64,000 nt of DNA from FEN-1219 sp963810755 (GTDB taxonomy: Bacteria > Pseudomonadota > Gammaproteobacteria > Steroidobacterales > Rariloculaceae), in assembly GCA_963810755.1 (NCBI GenBank), contig CAWEOP010000006.1, forward strand, positions 124,001-188,000. The letters are read 5' to 3'. Position numbers and translations under genes: made by a program. Positions 35,243 through 43,250 of this stretch are shown here, in pieces. Each line of letters starts with the position of its first letter. Positions within the stretch are counted from its first letter, which is position 1. The notes beneath the pieces are model-generated. The model ran no database searches. It saw only the letters and a program-made list of their open reading frames with translations, and was not told the origin of the DNA.

Positions 35243-36370
35243 ATGAAGCGGATCGCGATCATCGCCGTCGTCGTTCTCGTCGTAGCCGCCGCCGCGTGGG
35301 CGCTCACGAGACCGAAACCGGTCAAGGTCACCCTGCTCACCGTCGATCGCGGACCGGTCGCCGCGACCGTCGCGAACACGCGCGCGGGCACCGTAGACGC
35401 GTGCCGGCGCGCGGGCTTATCGCCCGCGCTCGGCGGCAAGATCGCCTCGCTACCGGTCAAGGACGGCGACGTCGTCGAGGAAGGCGAGCTGCTGCTCGAG
35501 CTCTGGAACGCCGACATCAAAGCCGAGCTCGAGCTGTCGCAGCGCGACGCGCGCGCTTCGCGCTCGCGCGCTCGCGAGGTCTGCGTGACGGCCAACGTGG
35601 CGAAGCGCGATGCGGAGCGCTTGATGAAGCTGCGCGATCAGCGGCTCGCGTCCGAGGAAGCCGCCGATCAAGCGCAAGGCAAGGCCGAATCGAGCGCCGC
35701 AGGCTGCACGGCCGCCGAGGACGCGACGAGCGTCGCCGACGCGAAAGTCGACGTCACGCGCGCACAGCTCGAGCGCAGCCAGCTCCGCGCTCCGTTCGCC
35801 GGCGTGATCGGCGAGATCAACGGCGAGCTCGGCGAGTTCGTCACACCTTCGCCTGTCGGCATTCCGACGCCGCCGACCGTCGACTTGATCGACGCCACCT
35901 GCCTCTACATCAGCGCGCCGATCGACGAGGTCGACGCGCCGCGCATCAAGGCGGGGCTGCCCGCGCGCATCAGCCTCGACGCGTTTCCAAACCGCCCGTT
36001 CCCCGGCCATGTACGCCGCGTGGCGCCGTACGTGCTCGATCAAGAGAAGCAGGCACGCACCGTGGAGATCGAGGCGGAGTTCGACAACGCCGCGGAAGCC
36101 GGTCTGCTCGCGGGCTACAGCGCGGACGTCGAGGTCGTGCTCGACCAGCGCGACGACGTGCTGCGCGTGCCGACCGCCGTGATCCTGCCGGACAAGACCG
36201 TGTACGTGCTCGACGCCGCAACGAACAAGCTCGCGTCGCGCAAGATCGAAACCGGGGTCGCGAACTGGGAATTCACCGAGATCGTGCGCGGGCTCGCCGA
36301 AGGCGACCGCATCGTGAGCTCGATCGACCGCGAAGGCGTGGCCGACGGCGCCGCAGCCGTCCCGGAGTGA
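35243..36370 (+). CDS. MacA/HlyD-type periplasmic adaptor
   Basis: 375 residues: N-terminal membrane anchor (MKRIAIIAVVVLVVAAAAWAL), lipoyl-like halves (GGKIASLPVKDGDVVEEGELLLELWNADI and LRAPFAGVIGEINGELGEFV), a helical hairpin between them and beta-barrel plus membrane-proximal domains. It would bridge the two MacB-type permeases to an outer-membrane channel encoded elsewhere. First gene of a four-gene efflux operon with the ATPase and two permeases. A short stem at 35144-35163 upstream has no clear role. Confidence 0.9.
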   Translation: MKRIAIIAVVVLVVAAAAWALTRPKPVKVTLLTVDRGPVAATVANTRAGTVDACRRAGLSPALGGKIASLPVKDGDVVEEGELLLELWNADIKAELELSQRDARASRSRAREVCVTANVAKRDAERLMKLRDQRLASEEAADQAQGKAESSAAGCTAAEDATSVADAKVDVTRAQLERSQLRAPFAGVIGEINGELGEFVTPSPVGIPTPPTVDLIDATCLYISAPIDEVDAPRIKAGLPARISLDAFPNRPFPGHVRRVAPYVLDQEKQARTVEIEAEFDNAAEAGLLAGYSADVEVVLDQRDDVLRVPTAVILPDKTVYVLDAATNKLASRKIETGVANWEFTEIVRGLAEGDRIVSSIDREGVADGAAAVPE

Positions 36371-36406
36371 CGCCGCGCCGGAGCACTACCGGCCCGAGCC
36401 GCAACC

Positions 36407-37084
36407 ATGATGGAGCTCAGAAGCATCTCCCGCGAATACGCCGTCGGCGGCGAGGCCGTGCACGCGCTCGACCACGTGGACCTCACGATCGATGACGGCG
36501 AGTACGTGTCGATCATGGGGCCGTCCGGCTCGGGCAAGTCGACGCTGCTGAACGTGCTCGGCCTGCTCGACCGGCCGAACGAGGGCAGCTACCGGCTGCA
36601 AGGCGAGGACGTGTCGCGCCTCGACGACGACGCGCTCGCACAGGCGCGCCAGCAGCACATCGGCTTCATTTTCCAGTTCTTCCATCTGATCCCGCGGCTC
36701 ACGGCGCTCGAGAACGTCGAGCTGCCGCTCGTGCTGCTCGGCGCGGCGCCGCGCGAGCGCCGCGAGCGGGCGACCGCCGTGCTTGCGTCGGTAGGCCTCA
36801 AAGCAAGGCTCGATCACCGGCCGGACCAGCTCTCGGGCGGCGAACGCCAGCGCGTCGCGATCGCGCGCGCGATCATCATGAAGCCGAGCTTCCTGCTCGC
36901 CGACGAGCCCACCGGCAATCTCGACTCGAAGTCCGGCGCCGAGGTGATGCAGATCATCGAGCAGCTCAATCGCGGCGGCATCGCGCTCTTGATCGTGACG
37001 CATGACCCGCTGATCGGCGGACGCGCACGCCGCCGCCTCACGCTGCGCGACGGCAAGATCGTGAGCGACGAGAAGAGCGCATGA
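36407..37084 (+). CDS. MacB/LolD-type ABC transporter ATPase
   Basis: 225 residues with Walker A GPSGSGKST, Q-loop FQFFHLIPRLTALENVELP, ABC signature LSGGERQRVAIARAI, Walker B FLLADEPTGNLD and an H-loop VTHDP. It energises the FtsX-type permeases downstream in a MacAB-like efflux system for peptides, macrolides or lipoproteins (substrate not inferable). It overlaps the next gene by four bases. Confidence 0.94.
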   Translation: MMELRSISREYAVGGEAVHALDHVDLTIDDGEYVSIMGPSGSGKSTLLNVLGLLDRPNEGSYRLQGEDVSRLDDDALAQARQQHIGFIFQFFHLIPRLTALENVELPLVLLGAAPRERRERATAVLASVGLKARLDHRPDQLSGGERQRVAIARAIIMKPSFLLADEPTGNLDSKSGAEVMQIIEQLNRGGIALLIVTHDPLIGGRARRRLTLRDGKIVSDEKSA

Positions 37085-38295
37085 GAGCGCTCGACGTCAC
37101 GCGGCTGTCGCTTCAGGCGCTCCAGCGCTACCCGCTGCGCACGTCGATGCTGCTGATCGCGATCTCGATCGGCGTCGCCGCCGTCGTCACCCTCACGGCC
37201 GTCGGCGAAGGCGCGCGCCGCTACGTCACGGGGCAGTTCCAGTCGCTCGGCACGCACCTCTTGATCGTGCTGCCGGGCAAGGCCGAGACGTCCGGCAGCG
37301 GCATCCAAGGTCTCCTGATCGGCGAGACCGCGCGCGAGCTCACGCTCGAGGACACGATCGCGCTGACGCGCAGCTCGCGCGTCGCGCAGGTCACGCCGCT
37401 CGTCGTCGGCGCCGGCACCGTGTCGTGGCGCGCGCGCGAGCGCGACGTCACGCTGCTCGGCACGAGCGAGCCGATGGCCGCGATCCAGCATTGGGCCCTC
37501 GAGTCCGGCCGGTTCCTGCCCCCGGGCGACCTCGACACGGCCTCGCCCGTGTGCGTGCTCGGCCACACCGTCGAGCGCGAGCTGTTCGCGGGCGCCGGCA
37601 GCCCCGTGGGCCAATGGGTGCGCATCGGCGACTCGCGCTGCCGCGTCGTCGGCGTGCTCGCGCAGCAGGGCCTCGCGGGAGGATTCAACGTCGACGAGAC
37701 CGTGACGCTGCCGATCGCGAACGCGCAGCAGATCTTCAACACGTCCGCCGTGTTCCGCATCCTCGTCGAGGCGAGCAGCCGCGACACCGTGCAAGCCGCG
37801 AAGCGCGACATCCTCCAAACGATCAAGGCACGGCACGCGGGCGAGGAAGACATCACGGTGGTCACCCAAGACGCGCTCGTATCCACGTTCGACACGATCT
37901 TCGGCATGATCACCGCGGGGCTCGCGGGGATCGCCGCGATCAGCCTCGTCGTGGCCGGCGTGTTGATCATGAACGTCATGCTCGTCGCGGTGAGCCAGCG
38001 CACCGCGGAGATCGGCTTGCTCAAGGCCGTCGGCGCGCGCAACCGGCAGATCATCGCGCTGTTCCTCACCGAGGCGTGCTGCCTGTCGCTGCTCGGCGCC
38101 CTCGTCGGGCTCCTGATCGGCAACGGCGGCACCTGGCTCCTGCGCGTCGCGTTCCCCGTGCTCGATTTCCAGGCACCGGCGTGGGCGTCGTGGTCCGCCG
38201 TCGTCGTCGCGATCGCGAGCGGCCTCGTGTTCGGCATCCTGCCCGCGCGGCGCGCGGCGGGGCTGGACCCGGTGAACGCTCTGCAGCAGCACTGA
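37081..38295 (+). CDS. MacB/FtsX-type ABC permease 1
   Basis: 404 residues: N-terminal helix (TSMLLIAISIGVAAVVTLTAVGEG), a large periplasmic MacB core domain (about 50-270) and three C-terminal helices with the FtsX signature (QRTAEIGLLKAVGARNRQI). It works as a mechanotransmission half of the MacAB-type exporter and likely dimerises with the second permease. It is coupled to the ATPase gene by an ATGA overlap and followed after one base by its paralogue. Confidence 0.92.
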   Translation: MRALDVTRLSLQALQRYPLRTSMLLIAISIGVAAVVTLTAVGEGARRYVTGQFQSLGTHLLIVLPGKAETSGSGIQGLLIGETARELTLEDTIALTRSSRVAQVTPLVVGAGTVSWRARERDVTLLGTSEPMAAIQHWALESGRFLPPGDLDTASPVCVLGHTVERELFAGAGSPVGQWVRIGDSRCRVVGVLAQQGLAGGFNVDETVTLPIANAQQIFNTSAVFRILVEASSRDTVQAAKRDILQTIKARHAGEEDITVVTQDALVSTFDTIFGMITAGLAGIAAISLVVAGVLIMNVMLVAVSQRTAEIGLLKAVGARNRQIIALFLTEACCLSLLGALVGLLIGNGGTWLLRVAFPVLDFQAPAWASWSAVVVAIASGLVFGILPARRAAGLDPVNALQQH

Positions 38296-38296
38296 C

Positions 38297-39497
38297 ATGC
38301 GCAGCCAAGACTTCGTCCGCGTGATCGCCCAGTCCGTTGCCGCGCATCGCATGCGCAGCGTGCTCACCGCGCTCGGCATCGGCATCGGCGTGACCGCCGT
38401 CGTTCTGTTGACCTCGATCGGCGAAGGATTGAACCGCTACATGGTGGATCAGTTCACGCAGTTCGGCACCACGACGCTCGCCGTCCAGCCCGGCAAGTCG
38501 AGCACCTTCGGCATTGCTCCCGGCGTGCTGAACTCGGTGCGCCCCTTGAGCCTCGCGGATGCCGAGGCGATCGCGCGCGCGCCGCACGTGCTTGCACGCC
38601 GTGCCGATCGTCGTCGGCAGCGGGTCGGTCGAGGCGAATGGGCGCGAGCGCAGCGTGAGCGTCTACGCCGTCGGGCCCGAGTTCGACCGCGCGTTCAAGT
38701 TCGACGTCGCGGGCGGCACGTTCCTGCCTCCGGACGAGCTCGAGCGCGCCCGACCCGTGGCCGTGCTCGGCTCGAAGGTATACGAGGAGCTGTACGGCGG
38801 CGCGAATGCGCTCGGAAGCAGGATCCGCGTCGGCGGCGACCGCTACCAAGTGGTCGGGATCATGGAAACGAAAGGCGACATGGTCGGCGTGAATCTCGAC
38901 GACACGGTGTACATCCCGGCCGCGCGCGGGCTCGAGCTGTTCAATCGCGAGGGCCTGGCCGAGATCGACGTGCTGTACTCGGAAAACGCGCCGATCGACG
39001 AGGTGGTGGAAGGCATCAGGCGGATACTGCTCGCGCGCCACAGCGGCGAGGACTTCACTATCGTCACCCAGCAGCAGATGCTCGACGTGCTCGGGTCGAT
39101 CATCGGCGTGCTCACGCTCGGTGTCGCGGCGCTCGGCGGCATCTCACTCCTCGTCGGCGGCGTCGGCATCTTCACGATCATGACGATCGCGGTACGCGAG
39201 CGCACGCAAGAGATCGGCCTGCTGCGCGCGATCGGCGCGCGGCGCAGCCGGATCGCGCAGCTGTTCGTCGGCGAGGCGATGCTGCTGTCGGCGATCGGCG
39301 GTGCGGGCGGGCTCGCGCTCGGGATCGGCATCGTCGTGCTGACGCGCTTCGCGCTGCCGTCGATGCCGGCAAGGATCTCGCCGCTGTACGTCGGGCTCGC
39401 GCTGGTGATCGCCGTGACGATCGGGCTCGTGGCGGGCGTGCTGCCCGCGCGCGCGGCCGCGCGGCTCGAGCCGCTGGACGCGTTGCGCACGGAATAA
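38297..39497 (+). pseudogene. MacB/FtsX-type ABC permease 2, +1 frameshift
   Basis: The first frame gives the N-terminal helix (SVLTALGIGIGVTAVVLLTSIGEG) and the start of the periplasmic domain up to IARAPHV. After one extra base near 38591 the next frame continues with HAVPIVVGSGSVEANGRERS and runs to the FtsX end (ERTQEIGLLRAIGARRSRI, ending EPLDALRTE). The span is 1201 bases (3n+1). It is a clear paralogue of the upstream permease. The remaining sequence is well conserved, so a sequencing indel is the simplest explanation. Confidence 0.88.
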
Positions 39498-39565
39498 GCG
39501 CCGAACCCGCTCGAACCCGCTCCGGCCCGCGGGCCTGCGCGCACCTCCGCGCCGGCGCGCACCGC

Positions 39566-39662
39566 TCACGATAGGCATCTCCCGGGGACGCCAAGACACC
39601 GTCCCTGGGGCTCGGCGGCGCACATCCCTGTGCGCCGACGCCCCGGGAGACGCCTATCGTGA
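39566..39662. repeat. Nested inverted repeat (REP/MITE-like element)
   Basis: The outer arms are 22 bp (39566-39587 and 39641-39662) and match at 21 of 22 positions (core CACGATAGGC...TCTCCCGGGG). Inside is a second 9-bp hairpin (39616-39624/39629-39637, loop TCCC) whose core resembles the palindrome at 32325-32359. The 97-base element lies between the efflux operon and the convergent nuclease gene. It encodes nothing, and may be a REP-type repeat or a remnant of a small mobile element; it could also serve as a terminator. Confidence 0.8.
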
Positions 39663-39723
39663 TCGATGCGCGCCGGGTCAGCGTCGCGCGGGTCACCCTC
39701 GCCGGAACAGCAGGTGGCGCCGG

Positions 39724-40596
39724 TCAGCGCGCAGCGGGGCCGCAGAACGCTTCGTTCAGGGTTGCGGCGAGGCGCTCGGCCGCTCGCACTAGTCGCTCGT
39801 CCACGATCGTTTGTGCCGCGGTGAGGTAGGCGGCGTCGAGCGTTTGCGGCACGCCAGGTGACGCCGCGACGCGCTGGAACGCGTAGACCTGCGGGCGTAG
39901 CGCGAGGCTCTCGGCGGCCCACGCCGCCGGGCCGTCGGCACTCGGCGGGGCTGCCGTTTGGAGCCTTGGTCGCAATGTGCGGGCGTAGCGCTCCGGTCCG
40001 AGGTGCTTGAGCTCGAGCACATCGGTGTCCCAGAAACGATGCAGATTCACTACCGTCGGACCGTAACGGAGGTCGACGTCGTTACCGCCACGATCCGCGC
40101 CGCGGCCGACGTGCAGCGGCTGATGTACATCGACGATGAAGTGCACCAGGAAGCGGAGCGCGATCGCGCGTTGGCTGTCCGGCAGCGCGCGATCCGAGAG
40201 CTCCGCGCGAAAGCGCTCGATCGCGCTCAGCACATCGCCCTCGGGAGGTGAGCGGAACGCACGGATCGCAGCCACGGCGGCCTCGGAGTCGCCGCGCACG
40301 GTGTCGCGCTCGTCGACGTTCATGTAGTGCCACGGTGCCGATCGCTCCCAGCCGGGAACACCGCGGATCGTGTCGGCCCAGAGGCCCAGCTCCGCCAGCG
40401 GCTCGCCGCCGGCGAGCCGAGCGACTTGCTCGCGCGCAGCAGCGCATAGCGCCGGCTCCGCGAGCAGCCCCGCTATCCGGTGGCCGAGAGGTCCGAACGC
40501 GTCGGCCGTGAGCGGGAGGCCCGCCGAAACCGCGCCGAACAGCGCAGCGAACAGAGCGGTCGCGCGCTCGCATCTCGCAAACCCTGCTTTCGTCAT
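39724..40596 (-). CDS. Secreted S1/P1-type zinc nuclease
   Basis: 290 residues: signal peptide ending near LTADAF, then a mature N-terminus close to FGPLGHRIAG (zinc-binding Trp/His region), LGLWADTIR, WHYMNV, FLVHFIVDVHQPLHVG, DRGGNDVDL and NLHRFWDTDVL, all hallmark metal-site segments of the three-zinc S1/P1 nuclease family. It degrades single-stranded nucleic acids and nucleotides, probably for phosphate or nucleoside scavenging in the periplasm or medium. It diverges from a thioredoxin-fold gene. Confidence 0.93.
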   Translation of the reverse strand: MTKAGFARCERATALFAALFGAVSAGLPLTADAFGPLGHRIAGLLAEPALCAAAREQVARLAGGEPLAELGLWADTIRGVPGWERSAPWHYMNVDERDTVRGDSEAAVAAIRAFRSPPEGDVLSAIERFRAELSDRALPDSQRAIALRFLVHFIVDVHQPLHVGRGADRGGNDVDLRYGPTVVNLHRFWDTDVLELKHLGPERYARTLRPRLQTAAPPSADGPAAWAAESLALRPQVYAFQRVAASPGVPQTLDAAYLTAAQTIVDERLVRAAERLAATLNEAFCGPAAR

Positions 40597-40608
40597 GACG
40601 CGTCCGCG

Positions 40609-40638
40609 CTAGAATTTCCGAACTGTTAGGAACTCTAG
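40609..40638. promoter_or_regulatory. Imperfect inverted repeat between divergent genes
   Basis: CTAGAATTTCC (40609-40619) and GGAACTCTAG (40629-40638) are near-complementary arms around a 9-base spacer. This is the AT-richest part of the divergent gap 40597-40682. It may be an operator shared by the S1/P1 nuclease and thioredoxin-fold genes; no regulator is indicated. Confidence 0.35.
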
Positions 40639-40682
40639 TGGCGAGCCCGGAGCAGCTCACCGTCCAAACTCGGAGGGAATCG

Positions 40683-41237
40683 ATGGTAATGACGTCTTCG
40701 ACGCATCGCGAGCTCGGCATCGTCGCGCCGAACTTCGCGCTTCCGGATTTCGCCGGGCGGATCGTCGCGCTCGGCGACTTTCCCGACGCGAAAGCATTGC
40801 TCGTCGTCTTCTGGAGCAACCACTGTCCGTTCGTGAAGCACATCAAGAGCGCATTCGCTGAGTTCGCGCGCGAGTACCAGGACAAGGGCCTCGCAGTCGT
40901 CGCGATCAACGCGAACGACATCGACGCCTACCCGGAGGATCGGCCCGAGCGAATGCAAGCCGACGCCGAGAAGTTCGGCTTCACGTTCGACTACCTGCTC
41001 GACGAGACACAGAACGTCGCACGCGCCTACGACGCCGCGTGCACACCGGACTTTTTCCTGTTCGACGGCGATCGCAAGCTCGTGTACCACGGCCAGTTCG
41101 ACTCGAGCCGGCCGCGCAACGACTTGGCCGTGACGGGCGCGGACTTGCGCGCCGCCGCCGACGCCGCGCTGGCCGGCAAGCCCGTGCCGCGGACTCAGAC
41201 GCCGAGCATCGGCTGCAACATCAAGTGGCGGAGCTGA
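40683..41237 (+). CDS. Thioredoxin-fold (AhpC/TSA-like) protein
   Basis: 184 residues. APNFALPDFAGRIVALGDF and LLVVFWSNHCPFVKHIKSAF show a thioredoxin/redoxin fold with a single active-site Cys (CPFVK) in place of CxxC; YDAACTPDFFLFDGDRKLVY contains the cis-Pro region. This group is usually annotated as thioredoxin family or peroxiredoxin-like. GGAGGG 5 bases before the ATG at 40683 fixes the start. Its 3' end overlaps the convergent waaA gene by 17 bases. Confidence 0.87.
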   Translation: MVMTSSTHRELGIVAPNFALPDFAGRIVALGDFPDAKALLVVFWSNHCPFVKHIKSAFAEFAREYQDKGLAVVAINANDIDAYPEDRPERMQADAEKFGFTFDYLLDETQNVARAYDAACTPDFFLFDGDRKLVYHGQFDSSRPRNDLAVTGADLRAAADAALAGKPVPRTQTPSIGCNIKWRS

Positions 41238-42543
41238 CCCCGCGACTCGCGGGCTCCAGGCGCACCGAGGGTGCCAGCACACGAACGACCGAGCCGCTCA
41301 CGAGCTCGAGAGTGCGCTCGAGCGCGCCGCGGTTGTCCGTCACGAGCGTGTGCGCGGCCCGGCCCGCCGCGCGCCGCAGCTCGGGCTGCTCGAAGTAGAG
41401 CGCGACGGCAGCGGCGAGCGCGGCGCTGTCGTGCACCTGGCGAGCGGCGCCGCGCTCGAGCGCCATCGCGGCGATCTCCTCGAAGTGGAACATGTGCGGG
41501 CCGAAGACCGGCGGCACGCTGACCGCACACGCCTCGAGCAGGTTCTGCCCACCGTGCGGAACGAGGCTGCCGCCGATGAACGCGACGTCCGCGGCCGCGT
41601 AGAGCCGCTGCAACTCCCCCATGGTGTCGCCGAGCAGCACGTTGCAGTCCGCCGGCAGCGCGCCATGCGTCCGGCTCCGCAGCTCGACCTCGAGCCCGCG
41701 CCGCTGACAGAGCCGCGCGACGGACTTGAAGCGCTCCGGATGACGCGGGACCAGCACGAGCAGTAGAGCCGGGATCGAGGAGCGCAGCCGCTCGAACGCG
41801 TCGAGGACGCGGCGCTCCTCGCCCGCGTGCGTGCTCGCCGCGATCCACACGGGGCGCCCCTGCCCCCAGCAGTCGCGCAGCGCGCGTCCACTCTCGAGCA
41901 AGTCGCGCGGTAGCTCGACATCGAACTTGAGGTTGCCGGTCACCTTCACGAGCGCTTCGGGAGCGCCGAGGTTGCGCAGCCGCTGCGCGTCGGTGCGCGT
42001 CTGCGCGCACAGGAGGTCCGCGTTCTCGAGCATCGCGCGCGCGATTCGCGGCACGCGCAGGTACCCGCGGAGCGACGCTTGCGATACACGGCCGTTCACG
42101 AGCAGCAGTGGGATGCCGCGCAGGCCGCATTCGGCAAAGATGTTCGGCCAGAACTCCGTCTCCGCGATCACTGCGATCTCCGGATGCACGCGGTCGAAGA
42201 AGCGCCGGACCGCGTCCGGGAAGTCGTACGGAACGTAGCAGTGGCTCACGCGCTCGCCGAACAGATCGCGTACCTGATCCGAGCCCGTCGGAGTCATCGT
42301 CGTCACGACGAGCCGGTGCTCGGGGTAGCGCAGAGCGAGCGACTCGATCAGCGCGGCGGCCGAGCGCACCTCACCGACGGACACTGCGTGAACCCAGATC
42401 ACGCGGCGTGCCCCGAGCGGCGCGACGAAGCCGAAGCGCTCGGGCCACCGATGCCAGTAGGGCGAGTAGCGCAAACCGCGCCAGACCAGGTTCGCGAGCA
42501 CGTAAGGCAGCAGCAGGTAGACGGCGATCCGCCAGATGCTCAC
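41221..42543 (-). CDS. waaA: 3-deoxy-D-manno-octulosonic acid transferase
   Basis: 440 residues. Inner-membrane GT-B enzyme that adds Kdo from CMP-Kdo to lipid A precursor. It has an N-terminal membrane anchor, HAVSVGEVRSAAALIESL (acceptor-site Glu), VTTMTPTGSDQV, VIAETEFWPNIF, WIAASTHAGEE, LVLVPRHPERF and VAFIGGSLVPHGGQNLLEAC, all close to the classical enzyme. Last gene of the five-gene Kdo operon, overlapping the KdsC-like gene by four bases (ATGA). The convergent thioredoxin-fold gene overlaps its 3' end. Confidence 0.95.
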   Translation of the reverse strand: MSIWRIAVYLLLPYVLANLVWRGLRYSPYWHRWPERFGFVAPLGARRVIWVHAVSVGEVRSAAALIESLALRYPEHRLVVTTMTPTGSDQVRDLFGERVSHCYVPYDFPDAVRRFFDRVHPEIAVIAETEFWPNIFAECGLRGIPLLLVNGRVSQASLRGYLRVPRIARAMLENADLLCAQTRTDAQRLRNLGAPEALVKVTGNLKFDVELPRDLLESGRALRDCWGQGRPVWIAASTHAGEERRVLDAFERLRSSIPALLLVLVPRHPERFKSVARLCQRRGLEVELRSRTHGALPADCNVLLGDTMGELQRLYAAADVAFIGGSLVPHGGQNLLEACAVSVPPVFGPHMFHFEEIAAMALERGAARQVHDSAALAAAVALYFEQPELRRAAGRAAHTLVTDNRGALERTLELVSGSVVRVLAPSVRLEPASRGVSSAT

Positions 42544-43250
42544 GTTCCGCCTTGCGCGTTAGTGGCGCTATCGATGAGCCGAGTGACTACCGCTTGGCGC
42601 GCGGCGAAATAGCGCGCGTACTCGTCGTCCCACGCCACGCGCGACGCAACCACGGTTTCGAACGAACCGAGCAGCCCGAGCAGCAGCTCACACACCTCGC
42701 GCACCGCGTAGCGCTCGGCCGAATGAGCCGTGATGTAGTCGCAGAGATGCTGGCGAGTCACGTAGTCGTGCAGCAGCGGGCTCGCGTCGCGCCGCACGAG
42801 CACGCGGATGCCGCAGCCGAACGACATGCCGAGATCGTTGACGTCGTCGAAGAGACAGACGAGTTGCTCGGACGAGATGTTGTGGGTGCCGCACAGCGCC
42901 TCGATCGCGGCCGTCTTGGTACGCGCGCCGTGATAGATGGCGTGAAGGTGCTCGCGCTCCGCAAACCCCCGGGCGGAAGGGTTGTCCGCGCCCGTGATCA
43001 AGGCGGCGACCGGGAGCACTCCGCCCTGGGCGCGCCACAAAGCGTAACGCAACAGATTGGTGCCCATCGAATCGGGCTCGGAGAAGGTGCTCGTGCTGCC
43101 TTCGCCCTTCGCCCCGCCGTTGAAGACGCCGTCCCAGTCGCTGACTAGGCCGCGGATGGTCCGCAGGCGCTGCTTGATGACACCGATCGGCGTGAGGAAA
43201 ACGCCGCCGAGCTTCGAGAAGCGCATCTCGAGCTCGGTGTCGGCGGACAT
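42540..43250 (-). CDS. KdsC-like HAD phosphatase
   Basis: 236 residues. HAD motif I is SDWDGVFNGG (Asp-x-Asp), motif II ITGADNPSARGFAEREHL and motif III/IV KTAAIEAL...CLFDDVNDLGMSFG, matching Kdo-8-phosphate phosphatases in order and spacing. It differs from classical KdsC by an extra N-terminal stretch of about 30 residues, an insertion after motif I (STSTFSEPDSMG) and a C-terminal extension of about 50 residues, so substrate or quaternary structure may differ. It abuts the aldolase-CBS stop and overlaps waaA by four bases in the Kdo operon. Confidence 0.82.
   Translation of the reverse strand: MSADTELEMRFSKLGGVFLTPIGVIKQRLRTIRGLVSDWDGVFNGGAKGEGSTSTFSEPDSMGTNLLRYALWRAQGGVLPVAALITGADNPSARGFAEREHLHAIYHGARTKTAAIEALCGTHNISSEQLVCLFDDVNDLGMSFGCGIRVLVRRDASPLLHDYVTRQHLCDYITAHSAERYAVREVCELLLGLLGSFETVVASRVAWDDEYARYFAARQAVVTRLIDSATNAQGGT

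Noticed and set aside
36814..38385. A 523-codon minus-strand frame opposite the ABC ATPase and permease genes
   Set aside because: Shadow of high-G+C coding sequence; Asp/Arg/His-rich and no domain.
16821..39497. Programmed +1 ribosomal frameshifting as an explanation for the repeated +1 breaks
   Set aside because: The shift points share no slippery codon, stop codon or downstream structure, and the gene families involved are not known to use recoding.
39566..39662. Complete insertion sequence
   Set aside because: The inverted repeats enclose only about 53 bases and no transposase gene; at most a miniature or REP element.
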